In this document: positions 47,494-59,304 of the stretch, piece after piece | Layout of the letters: the number at the start of each line of letters is the position of its first letter | Numbering within the stretch: the stretch's first letter is position 1 | Notes under the pieces: generated by a model | Seen by the model: only the letters and a program-made list of their open reading frames with translations | Told to the model about the DNA's origin: nothing | Databases searched by the model: none | Program-made: the position numbers and the translations under genes | Assembly: GCA_000507305.1 (NCBI GenBank) | Contig: DF239274.1 | Coordinates: forward strand, 62,001-126,000 | Length of the DNA stretch: 64,000 nt | DNA from: Breviolum minutum Mf 1.05b.01 | Taxonomy: Eukaryota; Sar; Dinophyceae; Suessiales; Symbiodiniaceae | Direction: 5' to 3'

Positions 47494-48059
47494 CTGGGCG
47501 GGGGCGCAAAGGTGATGAAAAACTGTTGTTCGTCAAGCAAAAGAAGGGGGGATTATGAGGGTGATACCCTCCAGGGAACTAACTTCCCCAAAAAAATGGC
47601 ATTTTGAAGATGATTTTCCTTTTCCCAAGGTGGGATATGTTAATTCCCTGGAGGGTAATAGTAGTCTGTGTGGTTTGTTGATGTTTTTTGTAGATTCCGG
47701 GGGAGATCATTTTGGGGGGATGATTGAAATACGTTATTTATCTTCTTTTTTGTCATGTCTGAATCCGAAAATCTCGATTTGGGATGTGTAGAGAATAGTT
47801 TTCTGATAAATTGGAATATGAACATGAATTTTGCGGACATACTTGGAGGATCATCCCAGGATTTGTACCATGGTGATCGTTTTCGTCGGCTAAGTAGGGT
47901 TGTGGGACCCCTTCCGAATGGCTCATGGCTTATAAATGCGGGGGCCCATCCTAACCACGTATCCAAGTCCTGGGATGATCCTTCAAGTAGCTCCTTAACT
48001 CAGCTCACTGCTTGGCCGATTTTTGGTCCACAACAAGACCCTGCTATGTCTTCAGAGCA

Positions 48060-48920
48060 GTTTTGAAGCACATGATTCCATGAAAATCTGAATCGCTGCG
48101 GTACAAAAAAAATCCTGAGATTTCTGCAAACTCCCAACGTTCTCACTGGTTTACCTTAATTATGAGCCGTAAGTAGATGATTTTCATGAGGATCTATACC
48201 CCCCTGAAAATTTTGAAAGGACCGAACATGTTCCGAAACGTCCCTGACCACCTTGCAACAAAAGGGGGGTTCCCCCTGGTTACATCTTAGCCTGCCCAAA
48301 TTGCCTTCCAACGTTTTAAAAAAGGAAAGTTCATGTCCATCAACTTGAAACCCCTAAAACTAGCATAATCCAATGCCCTTTCCCTACTGCTCCCCCAGAC
48401 CTGGCTCTGAGAGTGTATGACTTGGGTAGGGTTTTTAGGGTTTTTGTATACCTCCTGAAATGGTATTTGGAGCACGAGGATTTCAAAAGAAATGCTACGA
48501 ATTCCTATGTTTTCGTTTCTCAGGTTGGCCGCCTTTCCGTTGTAATCATCGGAGATTGCCTCCCCCAGCTCCTATGGCGGATCTGAAGGGTTGCATGTAA
48601 CTGGCAACTCACAGGTGCTGTGGTCATTTTTGAGGAGTTCTGGTGGAATTTTTTGAGATCCTCATTATACATCATGCCATGATCAACCCCATATCATCTT
48701 TGGCCTTCCCCCTTAGATCCTCAAATATCACAAATAGGATACCAAACCCAAACGAGTCGATCCGATCCTAAGCTTTCGGATGAGGGACTTTTCATGGAAA
48801 CTTGGTAGCGTTTGTTTCAACGCCCTGCTTCCAACTGCTAGATTGATATATCTATATATAAAGGCTCCTCTTTCTCCCATAATTATGGTTCAGTGGATAA
48901 TGGCGGGATATTTTGTTTGG
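48060..48920. other. No gene seen
   Basis: Mixed non-coding sequence with no complete repeat or exon that I can support. Confidence 0.4.
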
Positions 48921-49770
48921 TAACTACTACTGTTGATGGTTCAGAAATCCGGCGTTCACCAGTTGAGGTTGGTAGTTTGTCGCAATTATTTACAAGGTTT
49001 TACACATCCCAGGTGGTGCTGGAGGAGACCCATTTTTTCATTGAACCATGATTATGGGAGGAAGGGTAAGGATACACCCAACAACACCCCGGAAAACTAA
49101 CATGGAACCTGAAAATGAAACCCTGGAAGAGGAGATTCCTATTAGAAACCATCATTTTCAGGTTCCATGTTAGTTCACCAGCATGGTAGTTGATTCTTGA
49201 ACAAGGGAAAAACCGAATCTTCACTGAACTGCATTGATATAGCCCCTCCATGGCTGGGAGAACGTCAAAGGGGGGTCGGTTTTCCAGCCCATGCTTTGAA
49301 CTGAAAAAAAAGGTGTCGATTCCCAGATACTCCATGGAACTGGTATATTTACCTACATTTTTTGGTTGATTCTTATGGTTTAAATATGGTAGATGTAGGC
49401 AAATATACCAGTCCCATGGGATTCTATGGGATTGCTTGAGTCGAAACCCCCAACTTTCTCAAGGATTGTTCGACATTTGTGAAACCTTTTCTTTTCGAAC
49501 CAAGTGTCAAACTGTTAAACTTAAGAGGATTCTTGCCATGGATTTGTGCAACACGGACTCAGCGCTTTGGCAAATGCATCAACCAGCTGCTTCGTCGATA
49601 CAGGTTTGCCCCCATTTTTCCCCACCTGTTCTTTCTTGTTTGAAAAACGAAGGGACAATACCATATACAGATGAATACAGCAGTTACCAGCAATTTTAAC
49701 AGCAAAAATATGGCAAAAAAAAACGTTTGAAAACATCTTCAAATATAGGTGCCATTTGATCATCTTTCAC

Positions 49771-49972
49771 CTCAATTTGTCTGAATAAAATCGCCATGTT
49801 GCCCTCTGATTTTGCACCTCAGCGACCTGAAAATCCGAATTCTCGCTGGCTCCTTCACTCCCCCCCTGCAATATGAATGGTTGAATTGAATATGGCCTTT
49901 GCGGCTGTATTCACCAATTCTCTGCTTTAAGAAATTGCTGTTTTTCACCGGGCTGGTGATGTCAAGGCTATC
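49771..49972 (-). CDS. Two exons, unidentified
   Basis: Exon 49897-49972 follows the acceptor ATCACTCAAG, reads DSLDITSPVKNSNFLKQRIG and ends at a GC donor. Exon 49771-49826 follows GGATTTTCAG, reads VAEVQNQRATWRFYSDKL and ends at GTGAAAG. The link between the two is inferred from proximity. No domain is recognised. Confidence 0.5.
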
Positions 49973-50007
49973 CTTGAGTGATGTCAACAACGATATCTTT
50001 AAGAAAT

Positions 50008-50134
50008 ACTGTTGATGGTTCAGAAATCCCAAACAACCACCGTTTGGATGTTTTTGAAACCTTGTAAATAATTGGGATTTTCACTACCAACCTCAACTGG
50101 TGAGTTTACCGGATTTCTGAACCATCAACAGTAT
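50008..50134. mobile_element. Family C element
   Basis: ACTGTTGATGGTTCAGAAAT and ATTTCTGAACCATCAACAGT form the arms. Copies occur in both orientations: 4112-4176, 5517-5620, 7365-7490, 21941-22053, 23571-23663, 44665-44788, 48928-49018, 55936-56036, 56465-56577, 63766-63887. Confidence 0.78.
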
Positions 50135-50368
50135 CAGAGGAGACACCCCCCCCCCCCCGCTCCTGACATCTCTGCATCAGCATGGCTTCATCCATCAATA
50201 CTGCCTTTTGCATCAGTCGTTTGGGAGATTTGTGCAAAGGTGGGCAGCTAGGATCAAAGATCCAGGGGGATTTCTAGCCATGTTATGGGGATAGAAATTG
50301 TATAATCATGTCAAATCATGATAAATCCATCTTATGTGTTTCTTCTTCTATATACTTCTGCTTCTGCT

Positions 50369-50432
50369 TCTTCATCATCTTCATCTTCATCTTCATCTTC
50401 ATCATCATCATCATCATCATCATCACCATCAT
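50369..50432 (+). repeat. (TCA/TCT)n microsatellite
   Basis: Trinucleotide tract mixing TCA and TCT units. Confidence 0.85.
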
Positions 50433-50612
50433 CATGCCCAAGTATGGTAGTAACATCACCATGTTCACCAGAACATCCAGAAATATCTTGTTTTTGTTGG
50501 ATAAAACTACAAGCTGTCATTTAACATGCATCGAGGAAGGCGAATTGCATCCAGAATGTCCAAGCCAAGCCTGCCCGCCCTCTAAATCAGCAACTGCGTT
50601 TTGAAAAAAAAA

Positions 50613-50762
50613 CAAGTGAGCCACGAAAAACACCCTTACTACTTCCCATTATACTGGTTGGTTAATAGGGATCCTTATAATGGCATACTACAATCCCTAT
50701 ATAACTGGGTAGTATAATCCCCTATATAACCCAACCAACCGGTTTTTTTTTCATGGCTCAAG
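50613..50762. mobile_element. Family I element
   Basis: GTGAGCCACGAAAAA..TTTTTTTTCATGGCTCA with inner ACTGGTTGGTTAATAGGGAT. Copies at 1744-1892, 8480-8565, 11405-11505, 20412-20520, 28540-28655 and 31655-32040 (interrupted) all face the same way. Confidence 0.65.
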
Positions 50763-51574
50763 TATATTCAGCATTTACAAGTGGGTCATAATCTTGACTT
50801 AGGTTTGCTTAGGATGCTTGGAAAAAATATTCCCCGAAGCTTTACCATAGAAAGCAACAAAAAGATTCGTTCAAACAAAGATCCAAATGGTGGTATACCA
50901 TAGAAAGCAACAAAAATCCTGAGAATAATAAAATAATCCTAGTATATAATCCTAACATCCTAACTTTTGATTTGTAACATCCAACCCAGCTTCAAGATCA
51001 AACCTTAAACTGGTCCATAGAAAGACTCCGCTGACATCTTACAGTACATGACTTCAGTCCCCCCAAGAAACAAATTGTTGGCCACGTTTTTTTATCAGGA
51101 GGAAAAAAAAACATGTTGAGATTTCGCGTTTTTAAGCCCTCCCATCAACTCCCCGCCCCCAAAAAAAAGCTCAACCATGAACTTCGTGAATCATTCTGTT
51201 GATGGCGCTGAAAATTTTCCACAGCAGTTGGCTCATACGAACATGTCGCCGCAGTTGGAATCGCCATCTTTTTTTGAGGTAAACATTTGTGTGGCTACAA
51301 AGATCTATAGGACATCGGACATCGCTAAAACTCTCACCAAAAATTGTGAACCTTTTTTTGGGGGGGATGGAGATCTTGAAAAAACATCCATCACTTTTCC
51401 TACTTACTACATGGGTGTTTCCAAAAATAGGGGTACCCCAAAACGGCTGGTTTATAATGGAAAACCCTATTAAAATGGATGATTTGGGTGGAAAACGCGC
51501 CATTTTAGGAAACACCCATATAACTTTGAAGCCATTATTCTTGGGGGGGTTGGAGGGGTTTCGTCCATCAGCCA

Positions 51575-51835
51575 CCGGCAGTTGAAGTTTTCTGCAAAAA
51601 ACACTCCGCTACTAGTTTGCCAAGGGATTTTGCCAATTTTGAACGGGCTCTTTGTTGAGCACAAGTCATTCGGCACCTGAATCTGAATAAGATCACGCTT
51701 CTGAAGAAACCTTGAAAAACGATTCGTCCAAACTTCCGCCAGTTGCTCGACATATTTGGTGCAAACTGATATACTATAGTGTCCAGAGCCTGTGAATCTT
51801 ACACAATCAACGACCCTTCCTACTATGTAGCCTTT
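51575..51835 (-). CDS. Coding stretch, two possible frames
   Basis: Open in two overlapping frames. One reads YVEQLAEVWTNRFSRFLQKR onward to NFNCRWLMDE; the other includes QRARSKLAKSLGKLVAECFL. GTGTTTTTTGCAG inside could be an acceptor, so there may be two exons. No domain is recognised. Confidence 0.35.
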
Positions 51836-51978
51836 GAATATTACACTCCCCAAAACTAACATTTTTGCCCCTGAAAAATGGATGGGTGCTGGTGCCTATT
51901 TTCAGGTGCTTTTATTTGTTCGTTTCAGGGAGAAACTAACCATCCAGCAATCCCGAAAGTTCCACAGATCGACCTTCA

Positions 51979-52127
51979 GGGTTTGCCATAATCACCTGAA
52001 ACAACCCTAAAGAAATAGGAGAAACCCGAAACATCACCAAGGGACAAACGCCACACCTGTCAATCTTTAGGGGCCCGACTTTTCCCAATGGTAAACGGTT
52101 GGTGCTTATGGTGGACCCCCCCGGCCT
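51979..52127. mobile_element. Family N element
   Basis: GGGTTTGCCATAATCACC at one end and GGTGCTTATGGTGGACCC at the other, a degenerate inverted pair. Copies 25233-25375 and 53040-53160 share ACATCACCAA..CTGTCAATCTTTAGG. Confidence 0.6.
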
Positions 52128-52129
52128 TG

Positions 52130-53030
52130 ATATCATCTTCCATATTCTCTCCAAACTTCGGCATAGCGCTCAGAGGTCGGTGTTTTTTTCAGAGACGACG
52201 AGTGGGTTGTGGAGTTTTCTCCGGCCACAGCTGGTGGGGTACGTTGGAAGATGTTGCAAGACTCTCCAAAAGAATGTGCAAATCATTGAAATTACAACAA
52301 ACATGTACAAAATGCCTATAGTAAGCAAAACCAACAATCAGGCCAAAATTGTGGTCCTGGCCAAAAAAAACAAAGAAGTGGAGCTATTCAGGTGTGCAAA
52401 GACTTTTTGCTCAAAAATTGTTTGTGAATGTCATAAGCTCTGCCAACAAAATCAGAACACATTTCCTATTTCAAGTTCATTCACAAAAGTTCACACACAG
52501 ACACGCACATGTTGAGATTCTGACTAGACAGTCAAATGTAAGCCTATCTACAGTGAGAATTCAGTATGCAGTCTGCATATCAACAACTCTTTGAAGACTC
52601 TGATGTGTCTAGGTCGCAGTTGAGGCGATGCAAATATCTCTTCCAAAATCTTTGAACAAAGAAAACATCATGCACGGATCCAAAATGCTACCCATGACTG
52701 GGTTCCCTTTAAGGATGATCTATTTGTTATTTGTTGTTTGATTCTCAATGTTTTCATGTAGAAGTTGCAATGAAACTTTCACTTGGCTAAAGTTGTACCC
52801 CTTGGCATGAAAACAAACTACAGTAAACTGCCCAATACATCCTTTGTTGATGCAGGTGTTTTTTCTTGTTTCTTCCGTTCAGCAAAAGTACCTGGAAGAT
52901 GTTCGTTCGGTGTATGTTTGAAAATGGCAGCAGAACGGCCAGCAGAAAGGCATGCACATGTTTTACTGGGATGTTAGTACGACAGAGGCATCAGAAGGAA
53001 ATAAAGTCGGAAGGGATGATAGACAAACCC
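52130..53030. other. No gene seen
   Basis: Between two N elements; open frames on plus look like chance reading. Confidence 0.35.
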
Positions 53031-53449
53031 GAACCATACTTCAGGGTTTGCCATAATCACCTGAAACCCTACATCACCAAGGGACAATACCTGTCAATCT
53101 TTAGGGTTGATTTTCCACTGATTTTCCCATGTAACGATTGGTGCTTATGGTGGATCCCCGTACTTTCTTAGTAATTTTGGACCTTCTGAGCTCCGAAAAA
53201 AGACCTCTGTCTTGTATTTCGGGGCGGGCAACGTGGGTCCCGTCCATCATAAACTCCAACGTCAATTGCCAAGCCTCAAATATCGTTTCTCCAAAGTCCG
53301 AAGGAAATGGTGGTGGATTTGTTGTACAAGAAGGAGCTTTGCAGGGTATCCTAACAGTTGTTCCCCAAAAAAAAATATGCCCTGATGCTCCCCATCAGTA
53401 ACAGCGGCAAAAGAAGATTTTGTTTGGGATCCCCCCAACCTAAACATAC

Positions 53450-53566
53450 AATACACCCGTGAAGATTAACGGCTGAAACATGTCCTCATGGAGGTTTGGT
53501 TCAGATCATGTTCCTTTCTAAATGGGTGATTTGTAGGTGAACCCACCGTTAATCTTCCAGGGTTTT
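53450..53566. mobile_element. Family V element in an intron
   Basis: ACACCCGTGAAGATTAACGG / CCGTTAATCTTCCAGGGT. A related copy at about 43865-43978 shares GGTGATTTGTAGGTGAACCC. Confidence 0.6.
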
Positions 53567-53573
53567 TAATATC

Positions 53574-53754
53574 CTGCTGGTGTTCGGGTTCAGCATCCCA
53601 AAGATATATCCGAATTTCATCACTCCCAGGTGGACACAAACTCGCGGAGGTGGACCCGCAAGTCGGGTCATCTTTGGTTATTCTTTGGGTATTTTTAGTT
53701 GAACCCCGACCCTTTTTTTGAGTGGAGTCTTTGTGAAGGTTTGTCATCTTGGCC
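53574..53754 (-). CDS. 181-bp exon, hydrophilic, unidentified
   Basis: The acceptor TTATGTCACAG precedes 53754. The frame is Lys/Thr-rich (KGRGSTKNTQRITKDD) and then acidic (SDEIRIYLWDAEPEHQQ). It ends at CAGCAG|GATATT, which would be a GA donor. A family-V fold-back element starts ten bases into the intron. Confidence 0.5.
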
Positions 53755-54539
53755 CTGTGACATAAAATTGAAGAGTCATTGCTTATCCACTGTGAGGGTG
53801 GGGGGTGGGCCCAAGTCCTTGTATAATAACTGGCTTCATTCAAATCCACCGAAGTTTTCATGGTTTTGGCTTATAAAATGGCCACAGGTTTAGTCCATCA
53901 TCCCCCAATTGTGATACCTTCACCATTCAACGGATCAACGGATGCCTCAATGATCATCGTTGCCAAAGATGGGCCCTAAGCAGCAATGATCGCCGAAACG
54001 CCAAGGGGGTGGCGATAAACCGCCACAGTTCTATAATTAGGGCCAAGTGAAGACTGCTGGAGATTCAGACTTTGGACATTTGAAGCAACAGTGAAAGCTG
54101 AATTTTGGTACAAAATTACCATATCATGGTGTCTAACTATATAGGACTTCTAGAAAGGTCAAGGTCTCTAGTCGAACTGGTCCGTTGATCATTCACCTCC
54201 ACCCAAATTTGGCAAATTTGCCTTTCTCGAAGTCGGTGTTTCCGTGACAGGAATCCACCGTATGAAAAAAAAACAAAGCTTGTGAAAACCCATAGGAAAC
54301 CATCAGGAAGATTTTGTGGGTCCACCCCTTGGAAGCTCTTAAGACTCCCATAACTTTTGGCGGGTTCATCAAGGTGAACTGACCCAATAATACCATTACC
54401 AGCCCACGAATGGAATGGAAAAACAGGTCACGTGAATTTAACCTTTGAAGTGACTTTCGGAAAATACACCCAACACAAAAAAACATACCATAGAGAAAAC
54501 AGCACCACGCACCAAAAAAAAACAATGGAGTGGCTGTTT

Positions 54540-54616
54540 TGAATTCCAGGACTGGTCGTGACCCATGGCAATGCTGGCCAGTCCGGAGTGAATCCATCAA
54601 CAAGCAGTTTTCTGAG
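54540..54616 (-). CDS. Probable exon, unidentified
   Basis: The frame after the acceptor GAGCCTCAG reads LLVDGFTPDWPALPWVTTSP. The donor was not settled. It lies upstream of, and may join, the 53574-53754 exon. Confidence 0.35.
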
Positions 54617-54664
54617 GCTCACCGTAGTTACTGCTTGGCTATGCTTGGTTTATAGCGATTCCCA

Positions 54665-54771
54665 TATGGGTGTTTCCAAAAATAGGGGTACCCCAAAATG
54701 GATGGTTTATAATGGAAAACCCTATTAAAATGGATGATTTGGGGGTACCACTATTTTCGGAAACACCCATA
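54665..54771. mobile_element. Family E fold-back element
   Basis: ATGGGTGTTTCCAAAAATAG / TTTTCGGAAACACCCAT. Other copies: 16243-16362, 34163-34277, 35530-35600 (short), 51410-51522, 55169-55277, 55472-55580; orientation varies. Confidence 0.75.
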
Positions 54772-55292
54772 TTGAGTTATAATGCTCCCTATTGAACAGG
54801 GTTTTGTTTCTTATCCATTACTAGGTGGTGGTTTTCAACCACCCAGTCGGAGTCAAATTGGATCAGGAAAACCCAAGGATCGAGGTAGAAAATATAGGAA
54901 AGCAAACACACCTACAAGGTGGGCCCCCTTACCAGTTATAAGTAAGGTTATACCCTCTGGTAAAATAACATAGCGATTGCTGGACTATTCCCATTTTTAA
55001 TAGGAAATACATCTTCAATCCGGGTCCATTTTCCATTGCTATGCTAGATTACGGAAGTGTAACTCCACTTTTTTGGAGTTTTTTTCACCCCAAACCGCCA
55101 TTTCTATCGAGCCGGAGCCCCATACCTCCATGGGGGTATAACTGGTGCTGGGGCACTCTTTGTAGATCATGTGGGTGTTTCCTTAAATGGTGGTACCCCC
55201 AAAACACCCCAAAGTGGTCATTTTTAGTAGGAAAACCAATAGTTGTTGGGTACCACCATTTTAGGAAACCCCCATATAAGCCAAACATCAAC

Positions 55293-55373
55293 CGAGGTTT
55301 TCCCACTGGCCTGTGGTTCCTTGTTGGCACCTTTCAACTTCTTCATGAGCTGAGCCACCGTCACACCTGTCAG
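55293..55373 (-). CDS. 81-bp exon, unidentified basic protein
   Basis: The acceptor TTTCTTCCTTAAG precedes 55373; the donor GTTGATG follows 55293, and a family-E element begins inside the intron a few bases later. Phase 0, 27 codons: TGVTVAQLMKKLKGANKEPQ then ASGKTS. Helical and Lys-rich, no recognised domain. Confidence 0.55.
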
Positions 55374-56132
55374 CTTAAGGAAGAAACATCCTCCAGGGAA
55401 CTACTCCCCGGAAAACTTACATGTCCTCCGAAAATCATGATATTGTAATTATTGACCCAATACACAAACTATGGGTGTTTCCAAAAATAGAAGTATATCC
55501 CAAAATGGATGGTTTATAATGGAAATCCCTATTAATCCATGGATGATTTGGGGGGAAAAGTACCACCATTTTCGGAAACTATACACCCCTGAAAACTAAC
55601 ATATCCCCTGAAAAATGATGGTTGGAAGATGCATTTCCTATTGAAATAGTCCCTTTTTAGGGGACATGTTAAACTTCGTGGGTGATTTGGATGATTTGGG
55701 GATACCCAAGTTTAACATGGAACCTAAAAACAATGGTTTCAAAAGGAATCTCCTATTCCAGGGTACCATTTTTCAGGTTCCAGCCGTTAAACTTTGGGAG
55801 GGTATAGTTCTGGTTGTCACTCTTTTGACACATTTTCGCACCTCGATCATCTCCAGGTTGGTCTTGACGTTCCTGCTCCTTTCCGTGGGGTGGGGGGGAA
55901 ACTCGCCGTGGATTCGTTGCTTGGTCCTTCATACATACTGTTGATGGTTGAGGAAAAGGTAGTTTTTCCCACTATTTACAAGGTTTTAGCACCATCCAAA
56001 CGGTGGTTAGCCGGATTTCTGAACCATCAACAGTATTGATACATTTATTTACATATCACTAGGAAACACTTTGGTTACTCATACCCCAGGAACACCTGAA
56101 AGAGATTTACATTTCAAGTAGATCACAAGTAG

Positions 56133-56245
56133 ATAATCGTTAGTTGATTGGTGGTTGCTAGTTTTCTATCCTTAGAAAACCTATATCAAAACTAGATAAG
56201 TTAGTTGATTGGAGGTTGCTGGTTGTCTTTCCTAGGAAACCATGC
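56133..56245. repeat. Imperfect tandem duplication, unit about 58 bp
   Basis: GTTAGTTGATTGGTGGTTGC and GTTAGTTGATTGGAGGTTGC each start a unit ending in a CTTAGAAAACC or CCTAGGAAACC motif. Confidence 0.65.
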
Positions 56246-56816
56246 TAGCAAGGGTTATGGATCAGACAAATGATAAGAGTATCAACATATGTTCCGGGGG
56301 GGCCAACTGGAAAAGACTCAGGCCCCCACCCCACCCACTGTTTTTTGGGGTGGTGGCTTTTCCTTTTAGTCATGGAACCCAAACTTACAACAACCGAACT
56401 TGCAATCTTTTGAAGGGTGTTTTTTTGCGCTACAATTGGATTGAATCAAAGAACTGAGTGCTGCAATACTGCTGATGGAAGAAATCCTGCACCAGTTGAT
56501 ATGGTAAATATCCCATGATTTACAGTGGTTTATACATCTCAGGTGGTTGTTTGGGATTTCTTCCATCAACAGTAGTAATAGAACAATAGAATTAGAATAT
56601 CAATTTCAAAGCCCAGTTACAGTTACACAGCTACAGTTGCAGTCACAGCACTTTTTTTCTTTCGGGCCAAGTTACATCAGTGCTTGGTTTTTTTGGGGAA
56701 TTTGGTGCAAAGACTTCCCCCCAAACAGGGAAAGGTTGCACCCCCTATAGAAACTGTAGAGTTTTTGTTGATGTTCCATTGTTATGTGGGCTGCCTCGTC
56801 ATGTGAGATTTCCCAA

Positions 56817-56907
56817 AAGGGCTGCCTCAAACAACATAAACAGAAACCTCTTCCTCACTTCCAAACCCAGGTCTGCTTCTATCATCTTCTCTTTAAAAGC
56901 AAATGCA
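56817..56907 (-). CDS. Probable exon, frame ambiguous
   Basis: The acceptor is TTTGCTTTTAAAG just above this span. Two frames are protein-like: one reads ADLGLEVRKRFLFMLFEAAL, the other SRPGFGSEEEVSVYVV. Possible donors are GT after GAGGAAGAG or GC after TTTGAG. The boundaries are approximate. Confidence 0.3.
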
Positions 56908-57176
56908 AGAAAAAAACACTCTTCAAACCCAGACAAATGGCCCCACTACCAACCACCAACCACCAACCACCAACCCAGAAAAGAAACACAACGAACAAAA
57001 ATGTTTCTCTCATCATCCCCCAAGCCCCGCAGCAAATAGCCGGCCTTCTTAAAGGGATTATGAACCATCGGCTGATCCCTTCATACTACCCTAAAGGCCG
57101 GCTACTATTTCCTGATGGGTTTTGACATTTTTTTAAAATTCCCATCATGTGTTGAAAATTCATCATGTGCACCAAC

Positions 57177-57239
57177 CTCGCGTAGCTGCATTTGGCTGAG
57201 AGCATGTAGTTCACAGGCATAAAGATAAATGGACACCAC
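57177..57239 (-). CDS. 63-bp exon, unidentified
   Basis: The acceptor is AACGCAG at 57240 and the donor GTTGG at 57176. The phase-0 frame reads VVSIYLYACELHALSQMQLR, an amphipathic helix-like segment. No domain is recognised. It may belong to the same transcript as the cytochrome b5-like exon upstream. Confidence 0.5.
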
Positions 57240-58135
57240 CTGCGTTTTTTTCTTTCAGCCGACCACGGCTGCCAGGTGTTGCCAGGTGGGGGAGGGGGCA
57301 AGGTCGTTTTCAGGTATTTGAGCTATGGATCTACCCCCCAACCAGTTGGCAACTCAATAGGGGTAAACATCATGACAACCAAGGCCACCCCTCCAAGGAA
57401 ACAAGGCCACCCAAGGGGATCGGATCATATTTCACATCATTGTCCCTTCATGATGTGTGTTATTAGGGCCTCGTTTCGTTTGGGGAATGAGCTTTATTTT
57501 CGTGACATTTTCCGAATTTCCTGAGATCACGGATCACGCGAACAAAATCCTGCTGTAGAAAAATCTGATGTTTTAGGTCACGAGTAGTACAAACAGAAAC
57601 ATATACAACTCAGTTGAGCCGTAGTAAAAAAGAGCTCTTCGATCCAATAATATTGATAGTTTAAGACAAATTCCCATTGTTTTTGCCAATTCTAAAGATT
57701 TACCACCTGAAAACTGTTGAAAAAATCAGCACAAAAAAAACATCAACGCCTGCTCGGCAAAGCTTAGTGGGTTCCATGTATAAAATCTCACGAACAGTGA
57801 AACTCATTTCATGACAAAACTGGGGGTCCTTTGCAAGAGTCCACAAGGTTTAGAAAAGTACTACTGGATCTTCACGAGATGGATCTACCAAAACAGCCAA
57901 AACATACATATGTATGATAATGTACTATACATATACAATGTTTTAAATCATATATTTATATGTATATATATATATCATATATATAGCATATATATACCAT
58001 ATATATATATATGTTATATATGTAGCATCCTATCCCAAAACTAATAGGCCCAAAAAAAATTGGAAGCAGCCATTCACAAATCCCTTTCCCTTTCTAAAAA
58101 ACTCGGTTTGGGTCCTTTGGGAGAAACATCCACGC

Positions 58136-58296
58136 CAACTTTTCCACGGATAACTATCCACGCGTCGTGTGGGTCGTGACCCGTCACCAAACCGGCTGCG
58201 TACAGCTGGCGATTTCGACCATAACCTTTCTTTGTGCCAAAATCAGCGACACCTTTTACGTTTGAACGACCCCTCCAAGGTGTGCTTTTTAGAAGC
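58136..58296 (-). CDS. Exon with cytochrome b5-like heme-binding motif
   Basis: 161-bp exon. The acceptor CCTACCCTTAG lies just above 58296 and a GC donor just below 58136. The frame ends GHDPHDAWIVIRGKV. This resembles the first conserved block of cytochrome b5 domains (H-x4-D-x-W-x-x-I-x-G-x-V-Y-D-V). The exon ends right where the conserved YD-V would follow, so the heme-binding HPGG block should lie in a later exon, which I did not find. It could be a free cytochrome b5, a desaturase or a reductase fusion. Phase to the 58534 exon does not fit directly, so an exon is missing or this is a separate gene. Confidence 0.5.
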
Positions 58297-58533
58297 CTAA
58301 GGGTAGGCTTAGCTCATTAGCTCCCTCGTTTTGAAGGGGGTCTTGGACAACCCAGCTCCTTTCTAGCCCTTTTCGTGTGGGATGATTTTGCTGCTAGACC
58401 CTGTTTTTGTCAAAAAATAGCACCATGAAAGCCATAGATGTGAAGAAAGTATATACAACCCTACTGAAAAGGGACTAGTTTTCACCAGGAAAAAATATGA
58501 TCCCATTGGCCATTGAATTTTTACTATCCTCAC

Positions 58534-58738
58534 CTGAACCAGGTTCCATCAATCCATCAATCCTTCGGGGTTCGGTTTTCAGGGGTGAAAAAACCTTTGC
58601 ACATTCGATGTTTTCACCAATCTTGGCACTAAGAGCTTGGCACCCCGGAGTTTGAACTTTTCTTCTGGAGCTGATGGAGCGCAAGGCGGTCGCCATAAAA
58701 ATCCACGGAGACAAAATGGGAGTTGTTTGAAAGTCCAT
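58534..58738 (-). CDS. Possible first coding exon, unidentified protein
   Basis: Open frame from an ATG at 58738 to a strong donor TTCAG|GTGAGG at 58534. It encodes a basic N-terminal stretch (ALRSISSRRKVQ) and then a charged segment ending DGLMEPGSG. I chose the ATG because no good acceptor lies nearby upstream. The Ser/Arg-rich start could be a targeting peptide, but that is a guess. Confidence 0.5.
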
Positions 58739-58833
58739 TTTTTATCGTCATCTATACCATCTCATCCAAGATATCCAAGGTATGGTTGCATACATGACTA
58801 CATTCACCTAATTTTCATGATCAATATATACAA

Positions 58834-58934
58834 CTAGTTGGTGGTTGAACCCACCCATTTGAAAAATATGTGTCAAATTGGATCATTTCCCCAGGTAGGG
58901 GGTGAAAATAAAATTCTTTGAAACCACCACCTAG
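58834..58934. mobile_element. Family B element with exon at its GT end
   Basis: CTAGTTGGTGGTTGAACC to CCACCACCTAG; same orientation as all other B copies. Upstream on the minus strand it abuts coding sequence. Confidence 0.75.
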
Positions 58935-59010
58935 AGAACTTGGCGCCTTTCCCCAGCAAAACCCCTCAGATCTCCGCAACTCGTGTTGGTTTCTTGCGGA
59001 CTCATGTGGG
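58935..59010 (-). CDS. Exon abutting a family-B intron
   Basis: The frame reads NQHELRRSEGFCWGKAPSSL and stops exactly at CTAG|GTGGTGG, the end of a family-B element (58834-58934), so the repeat supplies the GT donor. The 5' boundary is unclear. This lies just below the stop of the cold-shock gene and probably belongs to the next gene in the row. Confidence 0.42.
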
Positions 59011-59304
59011 CGTTGGCATGGCTAGGCGTGGTGCGCTAGGGTGAAATATCTCAAAGATGTGGTTAGAATGTTGAGAAAAGATATGCAGCAAGAATTACAC
59101 GAGCAAAGTTCCTTTCTATACCTTAAACTGTATATGCACTACCCATCCATTGTTTTCAGAAGTTACTCATCTATTTTCAACATTGTGGCCATCACACCCA
59201 GTACAACGAACAATCTAACAATCTATTTGTTTTCCCTTGGATTTTTTCCAAGCATCTCACCACCTTTGCCATTCGCCATTTGCCATGCTGCCAAATCGTA
59301 TCAT

